From an uncultured bacterium (GTDB lineage: Bacteria > Cyanobacteriota > Vampirovibrionia > Gastranaerophilales > Gastranaerophilaceae), in the NCBI GenBank assembly GCA_900553845.1, contig USEW01000102.1, positions 1-6,795 of the forward strand: a DNA stretch of 6,795 bases, read 5' to 3'. The notes under the pieces were generated by a model that saw nothing but the letters and a program-made list of their open reading frames with translations, did no database searches and was not told the DNA's origin. Below are positions 1 through 5,239 of this stretch, one piece after another (the first letter of the stretch is position 1; each line of letters opens with the position of its first letter). The position numbers and the translations under genes were made by a program.

Positions 1-56
1 GCAATTGTTAAATTGCGAAACGGAGTTGCTACGGTTCCGAACCCGACGTAATCCAA
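1..56 (-). CDS. Possible 5' end of an unknown minus-strand gene, cut by the window edge
   Basis: Read on the minus strand from a TTG at 56-54, the frame stays open to the left edge and gives MDYVGFGTVATPFRNLTI. I do not recognise the protein. The start is chosen because AAAGGG (69-64) lies seven bases upstream as a ribosome binding site, and a well-formed promoter lies at 85-113. The nearest in-frame upstream stop is at 78-80, and no ATG or GTG start lies between. The competing reading is a plus-strand C-terminus (AIVKLRNGVATVPNPT, stop at 49-51), which has no independent support. Eighteen codons are too few to decide firmly. The first 16 bases are also a perfect inverted repeat (GCAATT-GTTA-AATTGC). 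Confidence 0.3.
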   Translation of the reverse strand, partial: MDYVGFGTVATPFRNLTI

Positions 57-84
57 GATATCGCCCTTTATCCTTTCTTATTTT

Positions 85-113
85 ATAATAAGCATATAAT
101 TAAAATATTTCAA
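85..113 (-). promoter_or_regulatory. Candidate sigma70-type promoter for the left-edge gene
   Basis: On the minus strand a -35 hexamer TTGAAA (113-108) is followed by a 17-base spacer and a -10 hexamer TATTAT (90-85). The expected transcription start falls near 78, just upstream of the AAAGGG ribosome binding site and the TTG start at 56. Spacing and boxes are close to consensus, although AT-rich DNA produces chance matches. Confidence 0.4.
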
Positions 114-311
114 TATCCCCTATACTTATTTTAATAAGTTTACTTTAAAGAAGATGAATAAAAATACAAATACACGCACCAAATGCAATATATAATAATA
201 ACATTTAATCTTCATAAAAATATAATTGCCGTTTATTGTCACCCAACGGCCATCGCCTGAGTTTGAAGAGGAGATTCAAAAATACGAAATGCGCCCAACA
301 AATGCAACCCA
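114..311. other. AT-rich intergenic stretch without a recognisable gene
   Basis: No convincing coding region is seen. Two TATAAT hexamers occur on the plus strand (191-196 and 221-226) and could be -10 boxes for transcription into the folded region to the right, but neither has a good -35 box at the right distance. A plus-strand frame from a TTG at 236 to 424 has no ribosome binding site and runs into the hairpin region, so it is not taken as a gene. Confidence 0.4.
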
Positions 312-703
312 TTCGCAGCCGCGAACAATTATTACTTATTGAGACAACGTCAAAGCCAAGTTTGTTTGAGCGCACGAAGTGCGCGAGTTACGAAGGCTTT
401 GGGTCGAAATTAGTAAGAATGTAAGCGGCAAGTCGGTTGTAGCTCCTCTTGTAGGCAAAGCCTGAAAGGCTGAGCCGTACAAGGGAGGATGCCCTTTAGG
501 GTACGGTTTTGGTTACTTTTGGCACCAAAAGCGGATTTGCGTACGGATGGAGCGAAGCGAATCCGGATGGCGAACAGACCGAGCCGACTTGCCCAAAGGG
601 CAAAAGGCAAGGCTCTGTGAGCTTGGAGCAAATCCAAGACAGTTGCACCGCCCGGAGGGCATTATATATATAATTATTAATATCTGTGCAAAGGTTGCCT
701 TTG
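312..703 (+). ncRNA. Hairpin-dense, GC-rich region: candidate structured RNA or structured repeat element
   Basis: This stretch is packed with perfect short inverted repeats. By hand count 541-660 is 72/120 GC, against a very AT-rich surround. A 12-bp long-range stem pairs 427-438 with 582-593. It encloses compatible helices: 459-463/467-471 (GAA loop), 473-480/501-508 with an inner 481-485/492-496 helix, 516-521/526-531, and 532-540/557-565. Outside the closing stem lie 312-316/321-325, 351-357/395-401 enclosing GCGCAC-GAA-GTGCGC (370-384), 589-594/598-603, 608-625, 622-627/633-638, 650-653/657-660 and 689-694/698-703. Three helices contain one G-T pair each (437-583, 474-507, 538-559); these are G-U in a plus-strand RNA but C-A mismatches in a minus-strand RNA, favouring plus. 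Open frames exist here on both strands but look spurious. I cannot name a known RNA family; an interspersed repeat or decayed element is equally possible. Confidence 0.4.
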
Positions 704-823
704 ATGTGTGCATTTATATTTGTATTCACTTCAAGTTTTTTGTTTTCAATCATTCTTTTCCTTTTTTTTATATATTCCCCCGCTTTAAGCGTTAAAGTTC
801 AATTGTTTCCTTTTCCTTTTTTC
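704..823. other. Polypyrimidine/AT-rich gap downstream of the transglycosylase gene
   Basis: On the minus strand this is the region just after the transglycosylase stop codon. It contains a perfect hairpin CTTTAA-GCG-TTAAAG (783-797), but no U-run follows it on the minus strand, so it is not a normal intrinsic terminator. The plus strand is rich in TTTTCC tracts. No gene is called here. Confidence 0.4.
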
Positions 824-1486
824 TTATAGGTAATTTGCAAGAATATTTTTTACATAATTCTGTGTTTCTTTAAATGGCGGTACGCCTTCGTATTTATTTA
901 CATTTCCCGGTCCTGCATTATATGCTGCAAGCGCGAGGATTATATTACCGTTGTATCTGTCAAGCATTGATTTTAAATACCTTGTTCCGCCCTCGACATT
1001 TTCAACCGGGTCATAAGGATTTGTAACTCCAAGGCCTTTTGCTGTTGAGGGCATAAGCTGCATTAAACCCATGGCACCTGCTTTTGAAGTTGCATTTGGA
1101 TTAAAACCTGATTCCTGTTTAACAAGAGCTTTTATAAGTTTGTCGTCAATATTGTATTTTTTAGCTGCATTTTCGATGATTGTCATTATTTTATTTTTTG
1201 ATGAACCTGTTTCGGTATTTGATATTTTATTTAAGTCTGCTGTTTGGTTTAGACGGCTTAATGTTGACAGTTCTCCGAATTTTACGTTTTTATTTGATGT
1301 TTTAAATTGCTGTTGTGAACTTGATTTAAGTACATCATAAAAGTTTGCTGTTTGGTTTGTAATATTTTCATTTATTTTTTGGTTATTTTCAAGTGCATTT
1401 GTATAGGTAGTTAATGCCATAGCTCTTTTTAAAGCGGCTTCACGTCCTGAAGAATCTATTAAGCTTTGTATTCTTGGTGAAAACAT
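824..1486 (-). CDS. Flagellar-locus lytic transglycosylase (SLT domain)
   Basis: The product (220 aa) is a soluble lytic transglycosylase-type muramidase, a family that cleaves the MurNAc-GlcNAc bond of peptidoglycan with formation of a 1,6-anhydro end. The SLT domain fills about residues 98-220. QESGFNPNA (124-132) contains the likely catalytic Glu125, [11 protein letters not shown] lies at 136-146 and [10 protein letters not shown] at 187-196. The first 95 residues are a polar, Asn/Gln/Ser-rich extension of unknown fold. No signal peptide or membrane segment is visible. The gene follows flgC by 35 bases and is probably its co-transcribed partner. By position and domain it likely opens the cell wall for the flagellar rod, the job done by the FlgJ muramidase domain in enterobacteria. 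Lacking a signal peptide, it may be exported by the flagellar apparatus itself (inference). The ATG is preceded by AGGAAA at 11 bases, a rather long spacing. The SLT call is firm; the flagellar role is from context. Confidence 0.93.
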   Translation of the reverse strand: MFSPRIQSLIDSSGREAALKRAMALTTYTNALENNQKINENITNQTANFYDVLKSSSQQQFKTSNKNVKFGELSTLSRLNQTADLNKISNTETGSSKNKIMTIIENAAKKYNIDDKLIKALVKQESGFNPNATSKAGAMGLMQLMPSTAKGLGVTNPYDPVENVEGGTRYLKSMLDRYNGNIILALAAYNAGPGNVNKYEGVPPFKETQNYVKNILANYL

Positions 1487-1521
1487 CCTGTTTTAACTTT
1501 CCTAATTATTTAATATATATT

Positions 1522-1968
1522 TTATTTACCTATTTCAACAGCTCTTTGCGCCATAGTTTTTGTTATTGAAATTATAGCTAAATTTGCTTCATATGCTCTT
1601 TGCGCCAGCATAGCATCTGCCATATCAACCATTGGGTTCACATTTGAAGATCTTATATATCCGTTTTCATCTGCATCTGGATGACCGGGCTGGTATATTT
1701 TATCGCCCAAAGTAGGATCCTCAACAACACCGCCAAATGATACCCCTCCACTTAAAAAAGGAACCGATGAAGAATGTTCAAATGTTTTATCTTTTAAAGA
1801 ACCAAGTACATTCGTAAACGACACATTGTCTTTAGAGTTTATTAAAGGAATTTTTCTTACATAATTTGGTGTATCCAAATTTGCTATATTTCTTGCATGG
1901 ATATCCAACCTTTTACCATGCACATCAAGACTTTGTGCGCCAAGTTCTATTGAATCCCAAATACCCAT
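1522..1968 (-). CDS. flgC: Flagellar basal-body rod protein FlgC
   Basis: FlgC is one of the proximal rod subunits that connect the MS ring to the distal rod and hook. The 148-residue length is normal for the family. The N-terminal rod motif reads NIANLDTPNY (27-36). The FlgC-specific segment YQPGHPDADENGY sits at 92-104, followed by NVNPMVDMADAM (109-120), RAYEANL (124-130) and a C-terminal helix ending in AVEIGK. There is no signal peptide, as expected for a subunit exported by the flagellar type III apparatus. The start has a strong ribosome binding site (AAAGGAG, eight bases upstream). The gene lies 31 bases downstream of flgB, in the usual flgB-flgC order. What follows is a lytic transglycosylase rather than the fliE often found there. 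Confidence 0.97.
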   Translation of the reverse strand: MGIWDSIELGAQSLDVHGKRLDIHARNIANLDTPNYVRKIPLINSKDNVSFTNVLGSLKDKTFEHSSSVPFLSGGVSFGGVVEDPTLGDKIYQPGHPDADENGYIRSSNVNPMVDMADAMLAQRAYEANLAIISITKTMAQRAVEIGK

Positions 1969-1999
1969 ATTTTATCTCCTTTATTTTTTATTTCAAATA

Positions 2000-2344
2000 T
2001 TATTTACCAACGTTTATAGCGGTTCTCATCTGGGAAATTGTACTTGAAATATTACGTACAGCCATGGCATATAAAAGTGAATTTTTTTGCATTTCAACAA
2101 GTTCATTTGCAGGATTAACTTTCTCGTTTGAATTTTGTATTAAATACGGTGAAGCACCAAGTGTATTTGCAAGTTTTGTTTCAATTGAATTTGAAGCTCC
2201 GTTTAAATATTGCGAAAAATCAACATCTTGACGCACATAATTAGGTGTGTCAATATTAGCAAGATTTATACTTATAGCTTTTTGTTTTTGTGAGATAAGA
2301 TTCAGCATGTTGCCAACTTTATCTATTCCATTGAAATTGTTCAT
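2000..2344 (-). CDS. flgB: Flagellar basal-body rod protein FlgB
   Basis: FlgB is a proximal rod subunit of the flagellar basal body, exported through the flagellar type III apparatus. The 114-residue protein carries the conserved N-terminal rod motif NLANIDTPNYVRQDVDF (27-43). It also has the FlgB-type C-terminal segment beginning NPANELVEMQKNSLLY (77-92), predicted to form the second coiled-coil helix. It is slightly short compared with typical FlgB, mainly in the variable middle. The ATG has an AAGGA ribosome binding site seven bases upstream. It begins a tight flgB-flgC-transglycosylase group, and the 281-bp gap before it contains copy A of a duplicated repeat with a possible promoter, so transcription probably starts in that gap. 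Confidence 0.95.
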   Translation of the reverse strand: MNNFNGIDKVGNMLNLISQKQKAISINLANIDTPNYVRQDVDFSQYLNGASNSIETKLANTLGASPYLIQNSNEKVNPANELVEMQKNSLLYAMAVRNISSTISQMRTAINVGK

Positions 2345-2392
2345 TATTTCATCCTTTTCCTTTATTTATTTTTTCCTCTCCTTTTAAGTAGA

Positions 2393-2418
2393 TATGTTGG
2401 ATTTGTAAATCCAACATA
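2393..2418. repeat. Perfect REP-like hairpin in the flgB leader
   Basis: An 11-bp perfect inverted repeat (arms 2393-2403 and 2408-2418) encloses a TGTA loop. It lies 49-74 bases upstream of the flgB start. No U-run follows on the minus strand, so a terminator is unlikely. Related but imperfect units occur at 2572-2595 and 4323-4348. Confidence 0.75.
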
Positions 2419-2478
2419 CATACTAAAGTGAGGTTGTTTTTATCAACTTTACCCTGCTATAAATTTGGCTTTTGTTTC

Positions 2479-2507
2479 TCTTTTAATGAAATCGGTTTTT
2501 TTGTCAA
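2479..2507 (-). promoter_or_regulatory. Candidate promoter pointing into flgB (copy A of the shared core)
   Basis: On the minus strand a perfect -35 box TTGACA (2507-2502) lies in the part of the repeat that is identical in both copies. The matching -10 is poor (TAAAAG with a 16-base spacer). The same core also contains CCGATTT (2495-2489), resembling the -10 element of sigma28/FliA flagellar promoters, but no convincing TAAA box lies at the expected distance upstream. Placement before two flagellar gene groups makes a promoter plausible; the sequence alone does not prove it. Confidence 0.3.
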
Positions 2508-2571
2508 AATTATGCACGTTTTTATTTAAAATACATTATTTAATGTATTTTTTCTCTAACTTTAAGTAGAA

Positions 2572-2595
2572 ATGCCAAATTTGTAAATCTGACAT
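2572..2595. repeat. Degenerate REP-like hairpin downstream of flgG
   Basis: Arms 2572-2581 and 2586-2595 enclose the same TGTA loop as the perfect unit at 2393-2418, with two mismatches in ten pairs. It is preceded by TTTAAGTAGA exactly like that unit, so it reads as a second, decayed copy at the other end of repeat copy A. Confidence 0.55.
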
Positions 2596-2625
2596 ATAGT
2601 TTTTTTTCACACAGCTTAGGCTATT

Positions 2626-3348
2626 CTACTGCCTTAAATTTATTGACTTAGTATACAAATCATCAACTACTTTCAAAAGTCTAAAACTTGATAACATAGA
2701 AGCATTCATACGCATTATGTCATAAACACTTTCGTAAATATCAACATTTGAGCGTTCAATGCATCCATGTTTTATTTTGTTATGGTCTTTTTGCAGCATT
2801 GGCTCACCTGAGTGCTCGGTTATGTAATATTTATTAGATTCACCCTGGATAAGTCCTTCCGAATTGGAAAAAGTGACAAGTGGAATTTTTCCTATTACTT
2901 CCTTGGGTTTGTCTCCATAGTATTCAACATAACAGGTGCCGTCTGCTTCTACACGGAATCTTTCGTAGTTGACAGGTAGTTTAATTCCATCACCTACTAA
3001 CCACCCGTCAACAGTAATCAAGTTACCGTCTTTATCAAGTTTAAAAGACCCTTCACGTGTGTATGCGACTTCACCGGTTGGTGATGTTACAGGGATATAT
3101 CCTTTACCATCAATAGCAATATCAAAATCCCGGGATGTCTGTATTATAGGACCTTGTGAATCGTAACGACGTGTTAAGCCTTCAACAAATCCGTCTTCTG
3201 TCAATATTTGCGCAAATGATACAGATTTATAAGCATTTGTATTGTAATTCGACAAATTCGATGATATCTGTGCAAGTCTGTCAAATTGCACAACAGAGTT
3301 ATTCAATCCGCGTCTTATTATTGCCTGTAAGTTATATCCGTGTGCCAT
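2626..3348 (-). CDS. flgG: Flagellar rod protein, FlgG-like (distal rod)
   Basis: The product (240 aa) belongs to the FlgE/F/G family of hook-rod proteins, exported by the flagellar type III apparatus to form the distal rod. The N-terminal rod helix reads SSNLSNYNTNAYKS (29-42), in place of the usual ANxxTPGY form. The family core DFDIAIDGKGYIPV (74-87) and AYTREGSFKLDKDGNLIT (95-112) is clear. The C-terminal rod helix begins IERSNVDIYESVYDIM (197-212), a good match to the FlgG 'GSNVD' segment. It is about 20 residues shorter than enterobacterial FlgG (about 260). It follows the flgF-like gene by nine bases, so the two are surely co-transcribed, in the usual flgF-flgG order. An AAAGG lies 12 bases before the ATG. 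Assignment to FlgG rather than FlgF rests on order and on the C-terminal motif. Confidence 0.85.
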   Translation of the reverse strand: MAHGYNLQAIIRRGLNNSVVQFDRLAQISSNLSNYNTNAYKSVSFAQILTEDGFVEGLTRRYDSQGPIIQTSRDFDIAIDGKGYIPVTSPTGEVAYTREGSFKLDKDGNLITVDGWLVGDGIKLPVNYERFRVEADGTCYVEYYGDKPKEVIGKIPLVTFSNSEGLIQGESNKYYITEHSGEPMLQKDHNKIKHGCIERSNVDIYESVYDIMRMNASMLSSFRLLKVVDDLYTKSINLRQ

Positions 3349-3357
3349 TTATATGTC

Positions 3358-4053
3358 TTATGCCTTTCCTATTTCTGATATTACCTTGGATAAATTGTTA
3401 CTTTGAATAATAAACATTTGTCTATTTGCGTCAAAGTTTTTAGTTATAGGAAAAATATTAATAAATTCTTCCTGTAAGCTAACGTTTGAATACTCTTTAT
3501 AACCCTGCTTTAAATGCGGATTTACAACTGCAACGTTATTATTTGAAACAACCGAAATGCTGTCAACGTATTCCATTTCGTTAGTTGTTTTATTGTAGAT
3601 TGTAATTTTGCCATTATCATCAATTTTTATATCTTTAAGGTCCTCCGGCAAAAACGGAAGTTTAATAGGGCTTCCTGATGTTGAAAGTACTTTATCGTTT
3701 GCAAGTGTAAGCAGATCGCCTTCTTTATTTATTTTAAAACGACCATCGCGGCTTAGCTTAATACCATCATTTGAAAGATGTTGGAAATATCCTTTTTCTG
3801 TTATTGCAACATCAAGCGGATTATCACTTACGGCTATACGGCCTACTTCGTCGTTTGTTGTCTGGGCAAGTCCGTCTATACCCAAAAATTCTGCAAACGA
3901 TGAGATAACTGCTTCCTGACGTTGATAGCCTATTTTGTCAAACCCTGATACGTTATCATTGTGCATATTAAAACGTGCTGTTGCAACATGCATAGCTCTT
4001 AGACTCGATACCATACCGTTTTCAATGTTATTTACTTTTCCTTTTAATACCAT
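3358..4053 (-). CDS. flgF: Flagellar rod protein, FlgF-like (divergent)
   Basis: A 231-residue member of the FlgE/F/G hook-rod family. The middle domain is recognisable: NPLDVAITEKGYFQ (78-91) and LSRDGRFKINKEGDLLT (100-116). The C-terminal helix YSNVSLQEEFINIFPITKNFDANRQMF (188-214, read in two parts: YSNVSLQEEFINIF and PITKNFDANRQMF) matches the family end. The N-terminal rod motif is unusual: HNDNVSGFDKIGYQRQ (31-46) replaces the conserved NLANxxTPGF segment. GAGG lies six bases before the ATG and supports this start. The gene directly precedes the flgG-like gene, giving a two-gene transcription unit with a 328-bp gap before it that holds copy B of the repeat. FlgF is the best guess by order and size; a rod/hook paralogue unique to the lineage cannot be excluded. 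Confidence 0.75.
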   Translation of the reverse strand: MVLKGKVNNIENGMVSSLRAMHVATARFNMHNDNVSGFDKIGYQRQEAVISSFAEFLGIDGLAQTTNDEVGRIAVSDNPLDVAITEKGYFQHLSNDGIKLSRDGRFKINKEGDLLTLANDKVLSTSGSPIKLPFLPEDLKDIKIDDNGKITIYNKTTNEMEYVDSISVVSNNNVAVVNPHLKQGYKEYSNVSLQEEFINIFPITKNFDANRQMFIIQSNNLSKVISEIGKA

Positions 4054-4090
4054 ATCTTGCCTCGTTGCTCAATTTGGATTTCGCTTTTTT

Positions 4091-4186
4091 CCTCTCCTTT
4101 ATAAATTCAGAGATTTGGGGTGAGATTTAAATTTTAAAGTAATTATGCACCCTCTCTTTTTTAAGTTCAGAGGGCTGGGGTGAGGA
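4091..4186. repeat. Tandem CCTCTC/GGGGTGAG modules in the flgF leader
   Basis: Two diverged direct copies, about 4091-4125 and 4151-4186, share CCTCTC, a TTCAGAG word and GGGGTGAG. The second contains a perfect 6-bp inverted repeat CCCTCT/AGAGGG (4150-4155/4169-4174). Read on the minus strand they start CTCACCCCA, a form seen in interspersed palindromic repeats of several bacteria. They would lie in the 5' leader of the flgF transcript if the promoter is in the core. Confidence 0.6.
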
Positions 4187-4228
4187 TGTTTTTAGCAACT
4201 CAACCCTGCCATATTTGGCTTTTATTTT

Positions 4229-4257
4229 TCTTTTAATGAAATCGGTTTTTTTGTCAA
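4229..4257 (-). promoter_or_regulatory. Candidate promoter pointing into flgF (copy B of the shared core)
   Basis: Same boxes as in copy A: TTGACA at 4257-4252 and CCGATTT at 4245-4239 on the minus strand, with the same weak -10. They lie 176 bases or more from the flgF start. Conservation of exactly this part between the two gaps is the main argument. Confidence 0.3.
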
Positions 4258-4322
4258 AATTATGCACATTTTTATTTAAAATACATCATTTAATGTATTT
4301 TTTCTCTTGCTTTAAATAGAAA

Positions 4323-4348
4323 TGTAGGATTTGTAAATCCGGCCTACA
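4323..4348. repeat. REP-like hairpin after the 285-residue gene
   Basis: TGTAGG (4323-4328) pairs with CCTACA (4343-4348) around a core GGATT-TGTA-AATCC (4327-4331/4336-4340); the two pairings overlap, and a GGCC sits on the right side. On the minus strand it begins 33 bases past the stop of the upstream gene and is followed by TTTCTATTT, so it could double as a weak terminator. Confidence 0.5.
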
Positions 4349-4381
4349 AACTATTAATTAAAGATTTGAAAACTTATATTA

Positions 4382-5239
4382 CTAATCAGAAAAGCTCCCA
4401 AAAAAACGCCTTATGGAACGTGCTATATTTAATGCATAATTAGTTTCATTTTTACTGCGCGCAATAGTCGCTTTTGTATATACTGCATAATCGTTGTCTT
4501 TTGCAACAAACCCAAGTTTTATTTCTCTTATCTTCTCCAAAACTCCCTTTTTCAAAATGTCAGCATCAAGCTCATCAAGGCTTGAATCCATGTTGGTTAA
4601 ATTCAAAATTCCAGCATCCTGTTTTAAAAGCACCGATACTTTTGGCGTTTTGTAGTTACTATAACTTATTGTTTTCGCTATTTCATAAACATCAGAAACA
4701 ATATCTTTAATTTCATTGGGCTCTTTATTTCCCGTAAAAATATCAATACATTTTAAGTCATTTCGATAGCGTTTGTCATTAGAAAGATTTCTAACAACAT
4801 TTTCACGGTACGTTTTAATATCATTTGCATTGTCAAGCACTATATTGGGATGGTATGAGTTTTTTACCTCCGAGGTTTTTTTGTACCAGGATGATATCTT
4901 TTGCCGTAGATTCGTGTTTTTCATCAATAATCCAACTCCGATAACAAGCGTTGTGACGACCGCACCTATTACGCCATAGACAAAATCCCTGTTCTGAGAT
5001 TTATCATTATATCTTAATGCAATATTCTGAGGTACTACAAAACCCTGCTGCGGTGCTTGTAAGCGGACAATAGGATATTCCTTTACATTCGGATTAACTA
5101 CTTTCACCGTGCGGCTTTGGTTTTGATTGTCCTTTTTTACTGTTGCAGCATCGTTTTGATTATTATTGCTTTGAAACTCAACACTTTTATATGGTGTAAA
5201 TTCCATTTTAGATACCATTGGATAAAAATCTATAACCAT
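4382..5239 (-). CDS. Unknown single-pass membrane protein with an N/Q-rich head
   Basis: I do not recognise this family. The 285-residue reading has an N-terminal polar region rich in Asn, Gln and Lys (about 20-85). One clear membrane segment follows at 87-106 (VYGVIGAVVTTLVIGVGLLM), then a basic stretch KNTNLRQKISSWYKK (107-121) and a charged C-terminal domain (about 125-285) without recognisable motifs. By the positive-inside rule the C-terminal domain is probably cytoplasmic. The start is uncertain: ATGs occur at codons 1, 8 and 12, and none has a clear ribosome binding site. A TATAAT overlaps the first ATG (5243-5238); if it is a -10 box, translation would begin at codon 8 or 12, the latter giving MEFTPYKSVEFQ. 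The gene lies upstream of the flagellar block on the same strand but is separated from it by 328 bp, so a flagellar role is not shown. It diverges from the transporter gene. Confidence 0.75.
   Translation of the reverse strand: MVIDFYPMVSKMEFTPYKSVEFQSNNNQNDAATVKKDNQNQSRTVKVVNPNVKEYPIVRLQAPQQGFVVPQNIALRYNDKSQNRDFVYGVIGAVVTTLVIGVGLLMKNTNLRQKISSWYKKTSEVKNSYHPNIVLDNANDIKTYRENVVRNLSNDKRYRNDLKCIDIFTGNKEPNEIKDIVSDVYEIAKTISYSNYKTPKVSVLLKQDAGILNLTNMDSSLDELDADILKKGVLEKIREIKLGFVAKDNDYAVYTKATIARSKNETNYALNIARSIRRFFGSFSD

Larger units (their letters stand above)
2371..2597. repeat. Intergenic repeat, copy A (upstream of flgB)
   Basis: This gap is homologous to 4087-4348. From 2479 to 2574 the two copies match at 91 of 96 positions by hand alignment, including a 39-nt identical core (2479-2517 = 4229-4267). 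Flanking similarity extends from GTGAGG at 2428 to about 2597. The two copies also share a TTTTTCCTCTCCTTT-like edge next to the flagellar genes (near 2371 and 4087). A perfect 10-bp AT-rich hairpin lies inside (2528-2537/2542-2551). Two further hairpins of the GGATT-TGTA-AATCC type sit at 2393-2418 and 2572-2595, each preceded by TTTAAGTAGA, so copy A is bounded by two related units. No coding region is seen. A non-autonomous mobile repeat or a duplicated regulatory region are both possible. Confidence 0.8.
4087..4348. repeat. Intergenic repeat, copy B (upstream of the flgF-like gene)
   Basis: Homologous to 2371-2597; the best-conserved part is 4229-4324, with the identical 39-nt core at 4229-4267. 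The AT-rich hairpin of copy A is kept with one change beside the loop (4287). Instead of the perfect hairpin of copy A, the side next to the flagellar gene carries two related CCTCTC...TTCAGAG...GGGGTGAG modules. The short word AATTATGCAC occurs both inside the core (4258-4267) and in front of the second module (4141-4150), which suggests the repeat was assembled from smaller pieces. Confidence 0.8.

Noticed and set aside
1..51. Plus-strand C-terminal frame AIVKLRNGVATVPNPT ending at 49-51
   Set aside because: Open for 16 codons only; the opposite strand has a promoter, ribosome binding site and start that fit together better. Sequence to the left would settle it.
236..424. Plus-strand open frame of 62 codons from a TTG, and a related plus-strand frame at 547-795
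   Set aside because: No ribosome binding site for the TTG frame, rare start, odd residue composition, and overlap with the inverted repeats; no recognisable domain in either.
519..540. Sigma54-like TGGCAC followed by TTGC on the plus strand
   Set aside because: The spacing between the two elements is far too long for a sigma54 promoter (11 bases in place of 5), and TGGCAC is part of the 516-531 hairpin.
312..703. CRISPR array
   Set aside because: The repeats are unlike each other, have no constant spacing and no spacer-repeat alternation; they are separate palindromes.
496..753. Minus-strand open frame of 85 codons after the transglycosylase gene, with AAGGAAAAGA just before its ATG
   Set aside because: The purine-rich start context is a by-product of the polypyrimidine tract, and most of the frame reads through the perfect hairpins at 532-660, so its sequence is dictated by palindromes rather than by protein selection.
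783..797. Hairpin CTTTAA-GCG-TTAAAG as terminator of the flgB-flgC-transglycosylase unit
   Set aside because: On the minus strand it is followed by CGGGGGAATAT and an A-run, not by a U-run, and the stem is weak.
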